DNA of 64,000 nt from Micrasema longulum (taxonomy: Eukaryota > Arthropoda > Insecta > Trichoptera > Brachycentridae): assembly GCA_022494885.1 (NCBI GenBank), contig JAGVSM010003544.1, forward strand, positions 1 to 64,000. The letters are read 5' to 3'. Below are positions 32,641-44,559 of the stretch, in pieces (position 1 is the stretch's first letter; each line of letters begins with the position of its first letter). Under the pieces are notes generated by a model that had not been told where the DNA came from, did not search any database, and worked only from the letters and a program-made list of their open reading frames with translations. Both the position numbers and the translations under genes were made by a program.

Positions 32641-33035
32641 TATTTAATCTGCGTCTAGGCGGCTGAAGAATACAGTTCCGTGGGTAAAATAGACCCACGG
32701 CCTTGTATAAGTGTTTTCGACGCGATGACTACTCTCAGGTAGCAATCATGAATAAGAAAATCTAGTGGGGATAAGTGCATCGCGTTGAGAAATAGTTGAC
32801 GCGTTCGCCTACCATTATTAAGGTCCTGGATTCGGTTTCTGGCAGGGAGGACGTGTAATATTGATATTCTGAAAATTGTTCAGAATACAGTATTTCATAG
32901 TTGCTGGACTGGCACCTGAAGCGTAAGACTGATTACTTTACCTTCACGTAAGAGGGGATCGAAACAAGCTAGATTTGTTTTACCAATGCAGTGCACTATG
33001 CACTAAGGTACGGAAAAGCGAATGATGATGATAAT
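32640..33035 (+). mobile_element. Composite SINE, nearly complete
   Basis: Module 32658-32741: frame YSSVGKIDPRPCISVFDAMT TLR stop. tRNA-like head 32771-32848 ('gttgacgcgttcgcctacca', decayed B box), then the body 'ctggactggcacctgaagcg' and 'accaatgcagtgcac', ending in ATG/ATA repeats at 33023. It is the best copy for seeing module, head, body and tail together. Confidence 0.8.
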
Positions 33036-33039
33036 TAAA

Positions 33040-33800
33040 ATAGGAATTTCCAAACCCTTTAAAAAACCAAGCACATTGAAAACATAATTCAACACTTTTG
33101 TACGCAGTAACTTGGAGTTTTGCATCCGTTGTGTGGAGCCCACAATACATAACAAACATAGAAAGGATTGAAAATGTTCTAATTTTTTTTTCAAAAACCT
33201 AGATTGTAAAAACAATAAAACGCTTTGCACTTACAGACAATCTGCTGAACAAAATGGATTTTTTACCATTGAAAATAGACACATTATATCTAAATTATGC
33301 TATTTATATAAATTATTAAATAATAAAGTAGACTCTTAACCTACTCTCCAAAATTAATCCTAATGTCCCCCCCCTTTCACGCGACAAGAAATAAATATTT
33401 ATTCCATCTGCCAGTCTGTAGCACTAACTATCAATACTCTTTCCTCTATCGTTCTTGCTCTAACTATAATGCTTTTTTTCATCTATTGATATATTTAACA
33501 CGCCCCTTAATTTATTTAAAAATAAATTAAGACTGATTCTTTCTGGCTGCGATACGATCTCACTTGCTATTTAATGATGCTTACACTTACAAACACCTGA
33601 ACACTTACTCCCACATACACACAAACACACCTATACTTTTATTCTCATACAAATACACATAAACACACCTTTTTGTTGTACCACAATTTAATATGTATGA
33701 TTTTTATTTAGAAACTTCGCTGGTCTGTCTTTAAACTGTATCTTTTTTATGTTATTATATCATTGTCGACTGTTTGTTTCTGTAAAATAAATGAATACAA
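33040..33800 (+). mobile_element. Jockey-like LINE relic, C-terminus and 3' end
   Basis: Frames give SKLEFCIRCVEP (cf. LEY-x-x-VW), then RHIISKLCYLYKLLNNKVDS, then RNKYLFHLPVCSTNYQYSF and NAFFH, the usual C-terminal domain order of Jockey-like polymerases. The CA-rich segment (33595-33675) and tail resemble 8295-8540. Frameshifts are numerous. Confidence 0.65.
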
Positions 33801-35780
33801 AAAAAACTCAGAAATGTTGTTTTCTGTTATTTGATTCACGAATGCAATAAATAAATTAATTAACAATTTACTTGTTGTTAAAAATGTCTTTCTAATTTGA
33901 GATAATGGAGGCTTTTTACCATAATACCGCAAAGAGTTAGCAATTGGTTTTTAGAATGGGGGTGAGGGGTGGAGGTGGGTTCTAACACCATAACAGAAAA
34001 CGGGGATTCAGGTCATAAATCACCATGACGAAAATCAATATCGCTTCCACTAAGCGATAGAGCCTTTATGCAAAATGCCAACATAAAAGCCTTGCAGGTT
34101 TGGTTTCGTGAATGAGTTTGTTTGAAAAGAGGTATGGTTAAATTAGAACCAAATGGCAAATATTTTAGCTCAGCTAAATTTAAAAAAAAAATAAAAACCA
34201 TGATCTGTAACCGTTTTATAGTACAAATTAATATATATTAGAAAAACTGGTTTCAGTGATAAATGTGACATTTCTGTTTTAAAAGACCCATATTAATCAA
34301 CGATAAGCGTGCACTTTTAATTTTAAAAATATAATTATTTCCCTCCCTCATTTATGACATTGATAAAAAAAAGAACGAAAAAGCTTCCTAAATTATGATA
34401 TGAAGCGAAAAATTTATACGTGATGTAAAAATAATGTGTTGAATTAATACAAAATATTTCGCCGTCAGAAATTTTAAACGCTGTAAAAGACAAACCGCGA
34501 CCTATTTTATAAAATATTAAATCTACCTGTTAGTACGTAAGTAATATATAAGTAAAAACAATATTTTACACATTGTTAAAAAAAGAATGTTTTTTTTGTA
34601 CTTTTCTTTAGCAATTTAGGTACACTTTAATTTTGACATGCATTAATAATTAAAAATTTCGATTCACGTAAACACTTTAATATTATTGTGGTGTTTTATT
34701 TTCATTTTGTTATAAATATTTTTAAATTATTGATTATTTATTTAGTCCCATCTAGGTGCACGCGGCTGAACTAAATGCACTGCGGGTCAAGACATTGAAG
34801 TTTAAAGCAACGCGATAGAGACCTCTAGGTCAAACTATCGAAACTAAAATTCAAAGTACTTTTCTACTCATTGAGAGATGGCATGAGTGAATATTATTTT
34901 GATTTGGTTTTTGTGCTGAAAATTAAAATAAACGGAATATAAAAAAGAGTAAGTATAAAATAAATATAACAAAACATTTTTTTTTAAAACGAGGTTCAAC
35001 TACATAACTTTGAACACAAAAATTGTATTATTTTAGATTCTTATTAGAAATTATGGTTTTTACTCTGGTTGGAATAATATCATATAATATTTTAAAGATA
35101 TTTTCAGTAGGTATCAGAGACTCTTTCATTGGCTTATTTGTAAATCCACACTTTATTACTCTTATAATTTTTGTTTTATTTATTTTATAAGGTACTTCAT
35201 AGTTACTATTGTTTACAATTAATACATATATATATATAATTTTAAAAATTAATTGAAATTATCTTATACATTTTTATAAAATATCTGCAATATAAAACCA
35301 AACAAAAAAAAACAAAAATCATATTAAAATATTTTTAAAAAATCAAGTAATTGTATTTATTATTACATACAAGCAAATTTCATTTTATTTATTATTAATT
35401 GCAAATTAATAACATTATTTAACGTATGAAAAAATTGAGTTGACATTTTTAAAGTCTAGGTACCTACTTAAGTCCAGAACTATTTAATTTATTTATTTGT
35501 GTCATGTCATAGGTAAAAATGCGATTAGTAAATAATCGTCCATACAATAAAAACGGTCAAATATGAAATAATTTTTGCCTTGATCGACTATTAATCAAAA
35601 TATTGTAATCGGGTGCACAAATGTGGTAATCTGAATCTTCTCCACCCCCCTCTAGAGAGTTAATTTAGGGATTTTTGTTTTTTAAATGGGACGACACTTT
35701 GCTTCATACAATGGCTAAACGGTGATTAAATGTCAAATTATGTATATAGAAGACGTTATATTCTTGGACGAATGTGTGAA
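33800..35780. other. Long AT-rich stretch without recognised gene
   Basis: It includes a G-rich patch at 33957-33980 and 34740-34860, which weakly resembles the composite-SINE upstream sequence ('catctaggtgcacgcggctg'). No coding similarity. Confidence 0.4.
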
Positions 35781-35784
35781 AATC

Positions 35785-36165
35785 AATGAACGACAGGGTT
35801 CCGAATGATGAAATCAGGCGAGAGTGTAAATCTAAGTCAAGTATAATTGATAAGATTAAGAAAGGGTCTCTGAGATGGTTTTGTCACGTAGAACGAATGG
35901 ACGACGAAAGAATAGTAAAACAAGTATCTATATATGATGAAAATGAACGGTTACGTGAGACGAGGACGATCAAGGAAAACGCGGCATGATCAAATAAAAC
36001 AAAATCTTAAGTCTGGTCATGTCAAAAGCAGACAGAACTGAAGGGCATGTATGACAAGATGTATGAATGTGGAAGAAGCTAGGAATATACACCAAGATGG
36101 ACGTGTGTGGCGATTCATTCTCTCTGCCTGCCCCTACGAGGAAATGGCGGGATGATAGTAGTGGT
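35785..36165 (+). mobile_element. RTE/Proto2-like LINE relic (C-terminus and 3' end)
   Basis: The frame reads NDRVPNDEIRRECKSKSSII, DKIKKGSLRWFCHVERMDDE, RIVKQVSIYDE, then a shift into RGRSRKTRHDQ-like sequence. The 3' end is 'gaaatggcgggatgatagta'. It is a close sibling of 15060-15425 and retains the complete 3' terminus. Confidence 0.85.
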
Positions 36166-37075
36166 GATTTATAAAACTGTTTAAAAAATGAAAAAAAACT
36201 AATACGGTCCTGGTCAATTCAATAAGTGTTTTAGATAACGCAACGATCTAAATGAAAATCATCATGTTTGATTTCACGTATTCATATTTATTTGACGTTA
36301 AATTATCAGTGTGGCCAGATATGAAGCAAAGTGTAAACGCATGCAAAAAATAAAAATCTTTAAAATAATCACTCTCAAGGAGTTAGACAAGATTTAAAAT
36401 ATCACCCCAGAAATGTGTTTCTAATGTAACACGAAACATAACATAAAATTATAAATTAATATTTTTACCATTTCAAAACAGCATGAAAACAAAATAGTAC
36501 AAAAAAAATATTTTCTTACGAAAATGTTGCCAATTATTATTTATTTTTCATTTTCTTTTATTCAGGTAATATACAGTACGGTAACATAGTTTTATATTTT
36601 ACACAGTTAGACTTAAATCAAATGGACCAGTGAAGTTTTCATATTATGTAAGGTTATCAATGAAAGTACAAAAAAGAGAAGGAAAAAAAAACGTAAATGG
36701 AAGTTGTTTGAAAATTGAAATTAAAGTATAAAAACTTATTTAAAAGTTTGTAGTTAGTATTTATAAATGAAATTAATATTCAAAAAGAAGAAAAAAAAAT
36801 TGTAAAAGCATTTAAAAGGGAAGAATTAAAGTGAAGGGTGAAAAACATGCTCAGATACAAAAAAAAAAACATTTTCAAAAAGAAAAAACGTAAATATACA
36901 CATACATATTTTATGAGAGTCGAAACGAAATTCTTATATAAAAAACTTGAAACCTCTTGATGAGGGGGACTAATTTCCTTTTCGCTATTCCCAGTTGGGA
37001 CCGATATTAGGGGTGGAGCGTTATTTGTACGTTTGACAAGGGTAAAGTATTTTGATTGAAAGTAAGGAGTGGCCT
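36165..37075. other. AT-rich sequence; A-rich tract 36660-36900
   Basis: 36538-36620 ('ttatttttcattttctttta') may be another minus-strand LINE tail. Otherwise nothing. Confidence 0.35.
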
Positions 37076-37215
37076 TTACAAGCCCAGACCAGATCCAACA
37101 TGGCGGCTCTTCGTCAGCTGTTGTCTGACACTATTATTATCCTATCAACTGACAGCCGTTTAAATTGTCCGTTCGGCAGAACTCCTAAAGCGTAGGACGA
37201 ACGGAGACTTACACT
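37075..37215. promoter_or_regulatory. Candidate regulatory island with YY1/PHO and Hth/Meis-like sites
   Basis: 'caacATGGCGGCtctt' (ATGGCGGC 37100-37107) fits the YY1/PHO consensus well, and TGACAG at 37150-37155 fits the Homothorax/Meis core. It has higher GC than its surroundings and no repeat match. A 31-codon frame starts at the ATG in 'acatggcgg' but has no known similarity. Untested. Confidence 0.35.
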
Positions 37216-37559
37216 TACAAGGATCTAACATTTTTTACCTTTGTGTTTTGAATCTACTTAACTTGCTCGCCTAATGGTTTTTTAAAAGCTTTGAAATAAC
37301 GCGTGTAAAAAATTATCAGTTAATGTTTTTTGAAAACTAATGGCTCTATTAGAAGGACCGTTTTTTGTTACATTGTTTAAGCACATAGATAGGTATAAGT
37401 TATAAAAACAATAAAAAACATAATTTTTTAAAAAATGACGTAAAATATAAAACGCGCGTTTAAAGTTAATCGATAAAACTCGTAAAATACCTTAATTTAC
37501 GTCATTATAACACTAATGTATCATTATCTTAAATTGATAATAGTAATCATCATCATCAT

Positions 37560-38075
37560 TTTCGGAATCTCTAAGTTCAGTCATATCACTCCACTACTTC
37601 GGTAACTACACTGGCTACGTTTTCCACAGATGGTCGAATACAAACTCTGTTGGCTTATGTATAAGTCACTGCACAACTCTGCTCCGGAATATCTAAGGGA
37701 ACTATGCATTCCAGATGAACTAGCTGACAGGCGTCTCACGCTTAGATCAGCTACGTCTACGGCGAGAGGAAAAGTTATTATACCTCTACGCAAACAGCGC
37801 ACTAAATTTAGTGAACGCGCATTTGCGGTCGCAGGCCCTATGGCATGGAATGCTCTCCCAGCAGAGGTGCGAGGCTGTGAAAGTGAAGTGATGTTTCGGA
37901 AAAAACTTAAAACCCACTTGTTCTCTAAATCATTTGAATAAATCCGTAGCATGTGACAGCAAAATAAATTGTTTTAATTAAATTACTAATTTAAAAGCTT
38001 GAATTAAATTCATTTAACAATAGAATCACTATGTAAAGCGCCCTTGAGGTATTTTATTACGAAAATGATAAGTTA
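37560..38075 (+). mobile_element. CR1/L2-like LINE, C-terminus and 3' UTR
   Basis: The frame (from ~37564, best from 37630) reads VEYKLCWLMYKSLHNSAPEY, LRELCIPDELADRRLTLRSA, RTKFSERAFAVAGPMAWNAL, PAEVRGC and LKTHLF, the conserved C-terminal domain of CR1/L2 polymerases. The 3' tail 'aagcgcccttgaggtatttt' is the type seen at ends of CR1/L2-group elements. The ORF is intact for 103 codons; the 5' end is truncated. Sibling at 46000-46680 (-). Confidence 0.85.
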
Positions 38076-38094
38076 TTCATAATAATGATAATAA

Positions 38095-38315
38095 TAATCA
38101 CATCCATATCCGCACCTAATGGTGCATAAGGCATTGTTACACTGAGCGCAGCGTATCTTGCGGTCATTTTTGTGGTATGAAGGGAAGATTATTAGGCATA
38201 CGCTTAAGGTGACGGCGGGAGATAATGACATATTCTTAAATACGCATTTTTAAAGAAATGTTGCAATCGAACCGTATGCAAACGCGCCGACCATTAGACC
38301 ACGGAGCGGAAAAGC
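38095..38315 (-). mobile_element. tRNA-derived SINE (family 1)
   Basis: On plus: 'ccgcacctaatggtgcataa' (3' part), 'cttaaggtgacggcggg' (mutated body), 'gcaatcgaaccgtatgcaaa' (B-box region, degenerate) and 'ccattagaccacgg' (A box). Full length, diverged. Confidence 0.75.
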
Positions 38316-38479
38316 GTTTTCGACGCAATTTTTTTAACATTATTAAAATAAATCAATGGGACCCTTGAGTAAAAAAGTAGTTTAAACTTGATATTTCAAA
38401 GTTTTTTTTACTTATATCGGTTAAAAAACTGTTCCATCAAGATATTTAATACCTATATTAAATTGAAAAATGTATGTTA

Positions 38480-38690
38480 GGTATTAAAAGCAGTGCCGTT
38501 TTTTTCTAAATTTAAAAATGAGCACCAAAAGAAAAATAAAACGGTAAAGATTATCCATCTTTCCAAAGAAAATTTTCTACTCTAAAAGATATTGCGTTTG
38601 CTTTTACGATACGTATACGTATCACTTTATGTGATTACAAGCCTTCAAAATGGAATGTCAAGTAGACGAATGTGAGAATGAAATAAAAAA
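38480..38690 (+). mobile_element. mariner-like 5' leader relic
   Basis: 'aaagaaaattttctactct' and 'ttcaaaatggaatgtcaagt' match 6490-6535 and 6890-6912, including the presumed transposase start codon, but without the SINE insertion. The coding part is lost. Confidence 0.6.
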
Positions 38691-38997
38691 GGTAAGTACC
38701 TAGGTGTATTTTATAATTTCTGAAAGTTTGTACTAATATGGCGTTTTCTTTTACTACGAAATTATTCAATGCAATTGTATCCATGTAATGCCTACATATT
38801 ACGTTGGAAAGGTATGTGGTAGGTATGATTCTATTTTTGAAAAGAAAAATAATTCTTTAATCTGTTTTACCGACCGAAACCCCGCTTCCGTCGGTAAATT
38901 ATCACAAGCGAAACAAAATATCAGAAAATATCCATTGCGCGTGCAAGAAAGATGAAATGTTTTCGCTTTTGGAAATAATACGAGTACACTTATCTTA

Positions 38998-39480
38998 TTT
39001 TTTTTTTTTTTTTTTTTTTTATTTGATTTAATAGCATAATTATACATTTTTACAATTTAAAAAAATTTCACTTGTTATATTTTTACTAAAACTAAAATCC
39101 CACCAAGCCACTTTTTGTAGCTTGTTGGTGAAGATTATATTTATACTGACTTAATAATATTATTTACATTTATAAAAACAATGAATTACATATAAAAATT
39201 AACAGCCGGAAAGATCAGAATAAACATGTTTATACAAATAATAATATATAAATTTATTTTTTAAATACAAGAAAATACATGAAAAAATAAAATATTTATA
39301 CCTAAGCTACTATTCATATATAAACTCTTGAACGAGTAGCCACTCTCTTATTTTGCTCTTGTTACAATGTGAGTTAAATTTAAGTTCTTTTGGTAATAAA
39401 TTAAAAATTCTAGGTACTAAATTAATATTTAAGTTAAAAATAAGTTATTTTGTATCACATTTAAATTAGTCAGTCTTTGT
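38998..39480 (-). mobile_element. Possible LINE 3' end beginning with poly(T)
   Basis: A 23-base T run (38998-39020) reads as a poly(A) tail on the minus strand, followed by 'atttgatttaatagcataat'. 39340-39430 may be decayed coding sequence, but no motif can be named. Confidence 0.4.
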
Positions 39481-39849
39481 AAAAAAAAATCTACGTAGGT
39501 ACTAAAATCATTTGTAGATATCCCCAGGCCTTAAGTTCAAAAAAAGCACAAAAAACTTATTTGAGGCGATATTTCGCAACAGCAATTGAGTATTTAATAT
39601 TTGTTTTCAAGCGATAAACCGATAAACCTGCCCCCAAATAATAAATATTTCTGTAACTTTAATGACAATTCAGTCTAACGGTAGGTATGCAAAATTAACG
39701 TAAGGAATAGATTTCTGAAAGAAAATTGTTAGTTAGCCAACGACCTATGCGCTTTATTGCACATTAAAATTGCCCTAGAAAAATTATCCTAATTTATAAT
39801 TGCAAGCTAAAATTCTTAATATCAATTAAAATATGTTACATTTAACGAA

Positions 39850-40615
39850 AAAAAAAATAGAGAGGGATTTATTAATGATGTTAAAAAATTAGCGTGGACA
39901 AAACATATCAAAGCAGTTTTATAAAAACTAGGTCCGATTATTGGAATAATGAGAAGAACAGAAGTCTTTGATTAAAGTACAAAATTAATGATATACAATG
40001 CTTTTATATTTCCACACTTTGTGTATGGATTAATAATATGGTCGCAATGTAGTAAACAGATGCAAGGATCAATACAAAGAACAATGAATAAAGCACTTAA
40101 TGTAACATTTAATTTTAATAAATATACTAGAACCACATATTTATATAGAATGACCAAAATGCTCAATCTAAAGGAATTGATCCACACAGAAAAAATAAAA
40201 ATGATATTTAAGATGAAAAAGAAAAAATAAAGACAAATATTAAATTAAACTTTAACTACAAAATACATAAAATAAATACAAGAGCATCAAATATTTTAAC
40301 TTGCAAACAACCTAGGACCAACAGAAAAAGAAACAGTTTTTTGTATACAGCAATGAAATTTTACAATTCAGTTTCTAATGATCTAAAAAATATATAAAAC
40401 ATATAGATACTGAAAAAACACCTAAATAAAACAGTTCTTACAGCCCGTGTGATATGTGATTTTATTTTATCGACTTTTTATTTAAACTATTGTGTTATTA
40501 TATATAATATCCCCTCATACCAGCACTTTTGCTGTTTGGGAATATGTAATATAATGTAATATGTAAAGTTTAAAAACCTAGTATTTTGTTATAAATAAAA
40601 CAAAACAAATAAAAC
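39850..40615 (+). mobile_element. Jockey/CR1-group LINE relic (RT end, C-terminus, 3' UTR)
   Basis: Frames read AWTKHIKAVL, KLGPIIGIMRRTEVFD, then MIYNAFIFPHFVYGLIIWSQ, a clear match to the post-palm region ('l-y-a...p-h-l-y-G...W'). The C-terminus continues degraded to ~40430, with an A/T tail containing repeated 'gtaatataatg' to 40615. Codons are strongly A-biased. Confidence 0.7.
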
Positions 40616-40734
40616 TATGTTAACACATTTGTTTAATTACAATATTGGAGTTTGTTCAAATGTTCGTAGACAAAAGACTGGACTTCACTAAAATCAACGA
40701 ATGAAAGAATTGAAGAAATATGGATGTTCAAACA

Positions 40735-40870
40735 TAGGCAAAATGGTGAATGTTACACAGTGTGTAAAGTGGCCACTTAAACCATCTAATGACAGGTCAA
40801 AAGCCCTGTAAATGCATAGACTTCCATATTCCCTTATTCAAAGTGTTCTCCGTCCCTGTTAACATTTGTT
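40735..40870 (+). repeat. Four-copy dispersed repeat, copy 3
   Basis: 'gaatgttacacagtgtgtaa', 'aaagccctgtaaatgcatag' and 'acttccatattcccttattc' match 60365-60490 along the full length. Confidence 0.8.
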
Positions 40871-41510
40871 TAAAATGATGCGCATAATTAGGTAGGTATG
40901 TGATGCAAATATAAATTGCGAGTTTAAAATAAATAAGCCAAGATACGTATTTCCTTAAAAATATAATTGTTATTTTTTAACATAAGGAAAACTATTCAAT
41001 TAAGTCATTTGAATGTGTGAAATTCACACGGAGTAGGACAAATTTCGTAAGATTTATTTCCTTCCTATCTTAATCATAAGATAAGTCATTAATAAAACAC
41101 ATTTAACGTTATATCACTGTTAGCGCCTAAATATGCCATTAAATTTAATGTAGCATGAGTGTTATAATGATAATATCATCATATTTCAGTAGATACTGCA
41201 ATTATGTTGGGAGTTCTCAACAACCATTCATTTGTAATAATTTGTGTGGGTTTTATTATACAACTTAAAGACCCACTTTGCTAGATTGTAAATTAAATTA
41301 TATATATAATTATCTGTAATAATCATGTTTACAATATGATTTTAAATGTAACATTTTTGTTGAGGTATGCCCATCTGTATGCGTTTTTTGTGATTGTTTT
41401 ATTAGTTGCAACATAAAAATGATAATATAAATATGTTTATTATTTTAAAAAATACGAATATAAGGTACTTAAGCGTATTAAAACATTTTGTTTGCATTAA
41501 TAATAATGAT
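40870..41510. other. AT-rich sequence, no recognised feature
   Basis: Nothing identified. Confidence 0.4.
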
Positions 41511-41514
41511 AATA

Positions 41515-41935
41515 ATATTTATCTGATTTATAGAGCGCCATTTTTGTGAAAAATCACCTCAAGGGCGCTTTACAATTGTATACTTAAACTTACATTCTAA
41601 CTAAGCTAAAGTGACATAATTTATACTCTGATTTAAAATTGAGGGTATGATAAACTAAAGAAGTGAGATTTTAGTTGGGATCTGAACTGACTGGGACTGT
41701 TGATGATTCGTAAGTTTGAAGGCAATTGGTTCCAGGCAGAGGGGCCGGAAACGGCAAAAGCACGATCTCCGGATTTAGTTTTTGGGGAGCGCCGGATTTC
41801 AACAAGTTTTCCTCTTCCTGAATCAAATGCTGGCCTAAGAGTAGTTTTTTTTGACATGTATTTTCCCTAATGCAAAGGTCTAATCTTGGAGCCATTTCAT
41901 GAAGGGATTTAAATACTGTCCAACAAAGCTTTTTT
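41515..41935 (-). mobile_element. CR1/L2-like LINE, C-terminus and 3' UTR
   Basis: Minus frames: MAPRLDLCIRENTCQKK, then after a slip RPAFDSGRGKLVEIRRSPKT, KSGDRAFAVSGPSAWNQLP, SQFRSQLKSHFFSLS. The 3' UTR tail is at 41536-41577 ('aaatcacctcaagggcgct' on plus). The same subfamily is at 53700-54130, distinct from the 37560/46000 subfamily. Confidence 0.85.
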
Positions 41936-42324
41936 TTATCTCCGAGCTTTTTTAAATAATATTTTTAAAGTTTTGTTTATGATATTTTTATTTTATTGTT
42001 TTTGCAAAGTAGACAGGTTTTTTGTTTTATGTGCCGACTAGCTAGGAATTTCCTATGTCGAGGTAGAACCATTTTTTTATGTTTTCATTGAATGGTACCT
42101 ATGACAATTAAAATTAGTACTCAATACTTTATAATTGAAATTTAAACAGAAATTACAATATAGGCTTAATTTTTTTTAAACCAGATTCAATTAAAACAGA
42201 ATTTTTTTTTAAAGAAGAAACCAAAATATCTAAGGAAGGTAAAGGATATTAAATTAATTATAATATTTGTTTTGGCAACGAAATTGAGTTAAATAAATAA
42301 TTACATAGTAAACTATAATAATTT

Positions 42325-42485
42325 TTTTTTTGTACCACAACAGGCCAATAAACCCTATTACAGTACAGTTCACCCAAGCTTGAGTTAAATCACATTTTAA
42401 TTACTGCCATCTCCGGAAATCGAACCCGAAACCCTACGTGTGTGAACCATGCGACTTAATCATTACACCACAAGGGCCGCCTAGC
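42325..42485 (-). mobile_element. tRNA-derived SINE (family 2 type)
   Basis: On the minus strand: head 'tgtggtgtaatgattaagtc', B box 'gggttcgatttcc', then the body and the 3' terminus 'ggcctgttgtggtacaaaaa'. The terminus also occurs at 56225-56260. Confidence 0.7.
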
Positions 42486-43500
42486 AAAAACTAACATCTT
42501 TATTTTATTATGGGATGTAATTCAAATTACTTAAAAAAAAAAACGTTTTTAAGAAATAAAATAAAAAAATAATTTTATCACAAAGGTAAAATATATTTCT
42601 ATAGATAATATATTGTTTTGACTTTTTTATTGCAGACATTTTTTTGTTATATAACTATGATGTTCAACTTAAAGAACTATGCAAATATTGTTAAAAATAT
42701 GTGCTAATTAATTAATCAATAATTTATTCCAACAAAAACATAAATGAATACAGAATAATAACGAAACTTCCTTCCTGGGCCGCGATTATGAACGACTATC
42801 TTCATCGGTATATACTGAGACGGTATAAACTAATATCGATTTTTTGTACAAAAGTGTGTATTTTTGTATTAAAATTTAAAGTATCTTCGTCGGTAACCAG
42901 TAATTGAACATGTTTGGAAAAAAAATGTGTACATATTCTGTTTTTTATACAGAAAACTTAATTTTACTTTGTAGATAAACTTGAAGAAAAATTGTATATT
43001 CCCATCATAATCGAGGCCCTGCACAGAGTATAGGTATTATTTTTTTGATAGTTGTTTTTAATTTTTTGTTGACGTTATATTTAATTATTGTGTAATAATG
43101 CAAAAGTATTGTACGTGTAGAACAATGTATTGTGTTGTGCTGTGTGCGTGTTACGATGGCGTATCTATCCACTGTGCGGCCCGCCCCCAACACAGAGTAA
43201 CCAACCTTATTACTGTTATTAGGCGGGCAAAGTAACGCCACTGTGCACGATACCGCTACGCACTGTGGCACATAGGTCTTGGCAGGGGGCTATAATAGGC
43301 AAATATAAATAATAAAAAAACAATTTATAATTTCCAAAAAAGTTTAACAGAAGAAAGCTAGTGATCAAAAAGCACCAGAGTTGATAAAAATAGGTACATA
43401 ATTTGACTTGACTAACTTACTACTCTGCTAATGTATGTTTTCTTTATTTGAATCATTGACATAAACGATTAAATAATTTCAAACTTAAAATTCACTAAAA
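42485..43500. other. AT-rich sequence with a GC-richer patch (43120-43300)
   Basis: 43150-43290 contains 'gatggcgtatctatccactg', 'gcggcccgccc' and 'ggcgggcaaagtaacgccac', suggesting imperfect inverted repeats of a small element. The flanking 'gaggccctgcacaga' (43013) and 'gtcttggcagggggct' (43276) are not clearly paired. Unclassified. Confidence 0.35.
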
Positions 43501-43857
43501 GGGTTTAGAATTCCAACCGTCTATGCGCTCTGTAGCCGCAGGATATGTTGTAATCTAGCTCTTATTTGTAAACGATTTTGAAAAATTAATCAGAAAAACA
43601 TAAATTCAATTTTTAAAGAATGTAAATGGGGGCTAGACTTCATACTGTCCATGCACTCTGTAGCAGAAAGACTTGATGTAATCTATCTCCTATTTGTTAT
43701 CTTTTATTAAATTAAATTATAATTTTAAACGAGGAACTAGAATCCCAACCGTCCATGCGCTCTGTAGCTGCAAGACGTGCTGGGATATTTATTTATTGTA
43801 CAGCGCCCTTGAGGTGATTTTCACAAAAATGGCGCTATATAAATTATCCAAACATGT

Positions 43858-43895
<38 letters not shown>
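43500..43895 (+). mobile_element. Non-autonomous element: three ~110-bp monomers plus CR1-like tail
   Basis: Monomers at 43502, 43627 and 43735 each carry 'ccaaccgtccatgcgctctg' or a variant, then 'tagctgcaagacgtgctg' or a variant. The tail (43798-43855) is 'cagcgcccttgaggtgattt' then 'ggcgctatataaattatcca', ending in a (TA)n run. There is no ORF. It is probably mobilised by a CR1-type LINE through the shared 3' end. Confidence 0.75.
43860..43892. repeat. (TA)n microsatellite
   Basis: ~16 TA units form the 3' terminus of the preceding element. The tail copy at 47930-47946 also ends in TA repeats, so the family seems to end this way. Confidence 0.85.
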
Positions 43896-43897
<2 letters not shown>

Positions 43898-44190
43898 CAC
43901 GAAATGCATTTTATCGATAATCATTAAAATTATGTTTACACTAGTTTTTAAAGTATATTTTCAAAGTTTGTAAACCTAGTTTTAGCTACATAAACAAACA
44001 CTATCTGTCGACCAAAAAAAAGAACTTTAAAACCTTTAAGTAAAAACATTGACTTAATTTGTAAACTTAAACTTACACCAGTCTGTTTTTATTGTTTGAA
44101 GCGAAAAATCCGCAAGTATACCTACAAAACGTTGAAATAACTAAATACCAATACTTTTTTAATTGATATATCCTAATTAATAAAAATATT

Positions 44191-44384
44191 ACAGTACCCG
44201 GCATTAAATAAAGTACATCGATCTTAAGAAAGAGACCGCAGGTTTATCGGCTAACTCCGGCTTTGTAGAACATTGTCTCTGTCATTCATCCATGTTACAG
44301 ATACCGTGCGACAGAGACGACGCTCTACAATGTCGGCAGTCTCTTTTTTAAACCCGATATACTTTATTAACTGCCGGGTACTGT
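44191..44384. mobile_element. Hairpin-type MITE with ~45-bp terminal inverted repeats
   Basis: The left end acagtacccggcattaaata matches the reverse complement of the right end (acagtacccggcagttaata), and the similarity extends to ~45 bp ('aagaaagagaccgc' / 'aaaaaagagactgc'). Inner arms 'gtctctgtc' and 'gacagagac' also pair. 194 bp. Starting CAGT next to TA is typical of Tc1/mariner-derived MITEs; the right flank reads TT, so the TA duplication is not perfect. Confidence 0.8.
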
Positions 44385-44559
44385 TCACACCTAGACAGCT
44401 TTTAACTACGATTGAAAAATACATTATAACATGTAGGATTAAAATACGGAAAATTCCAACGGTTTTGAAACAGTTTTAAAGTAAGACTGTATTTTTTTAG
44501 TATTATTACACAAGAAAAGTAGAATAAATAAATATATGTGTAAAAAAATATGTCACAAG

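Noticed and set aside
37100..37195. 31-codon ORF starting in the YY1-like motif as a small protein gene
   Set aside because: No Kozak-like support, no repeated or conserved features, and chance ORFs of this size are common.
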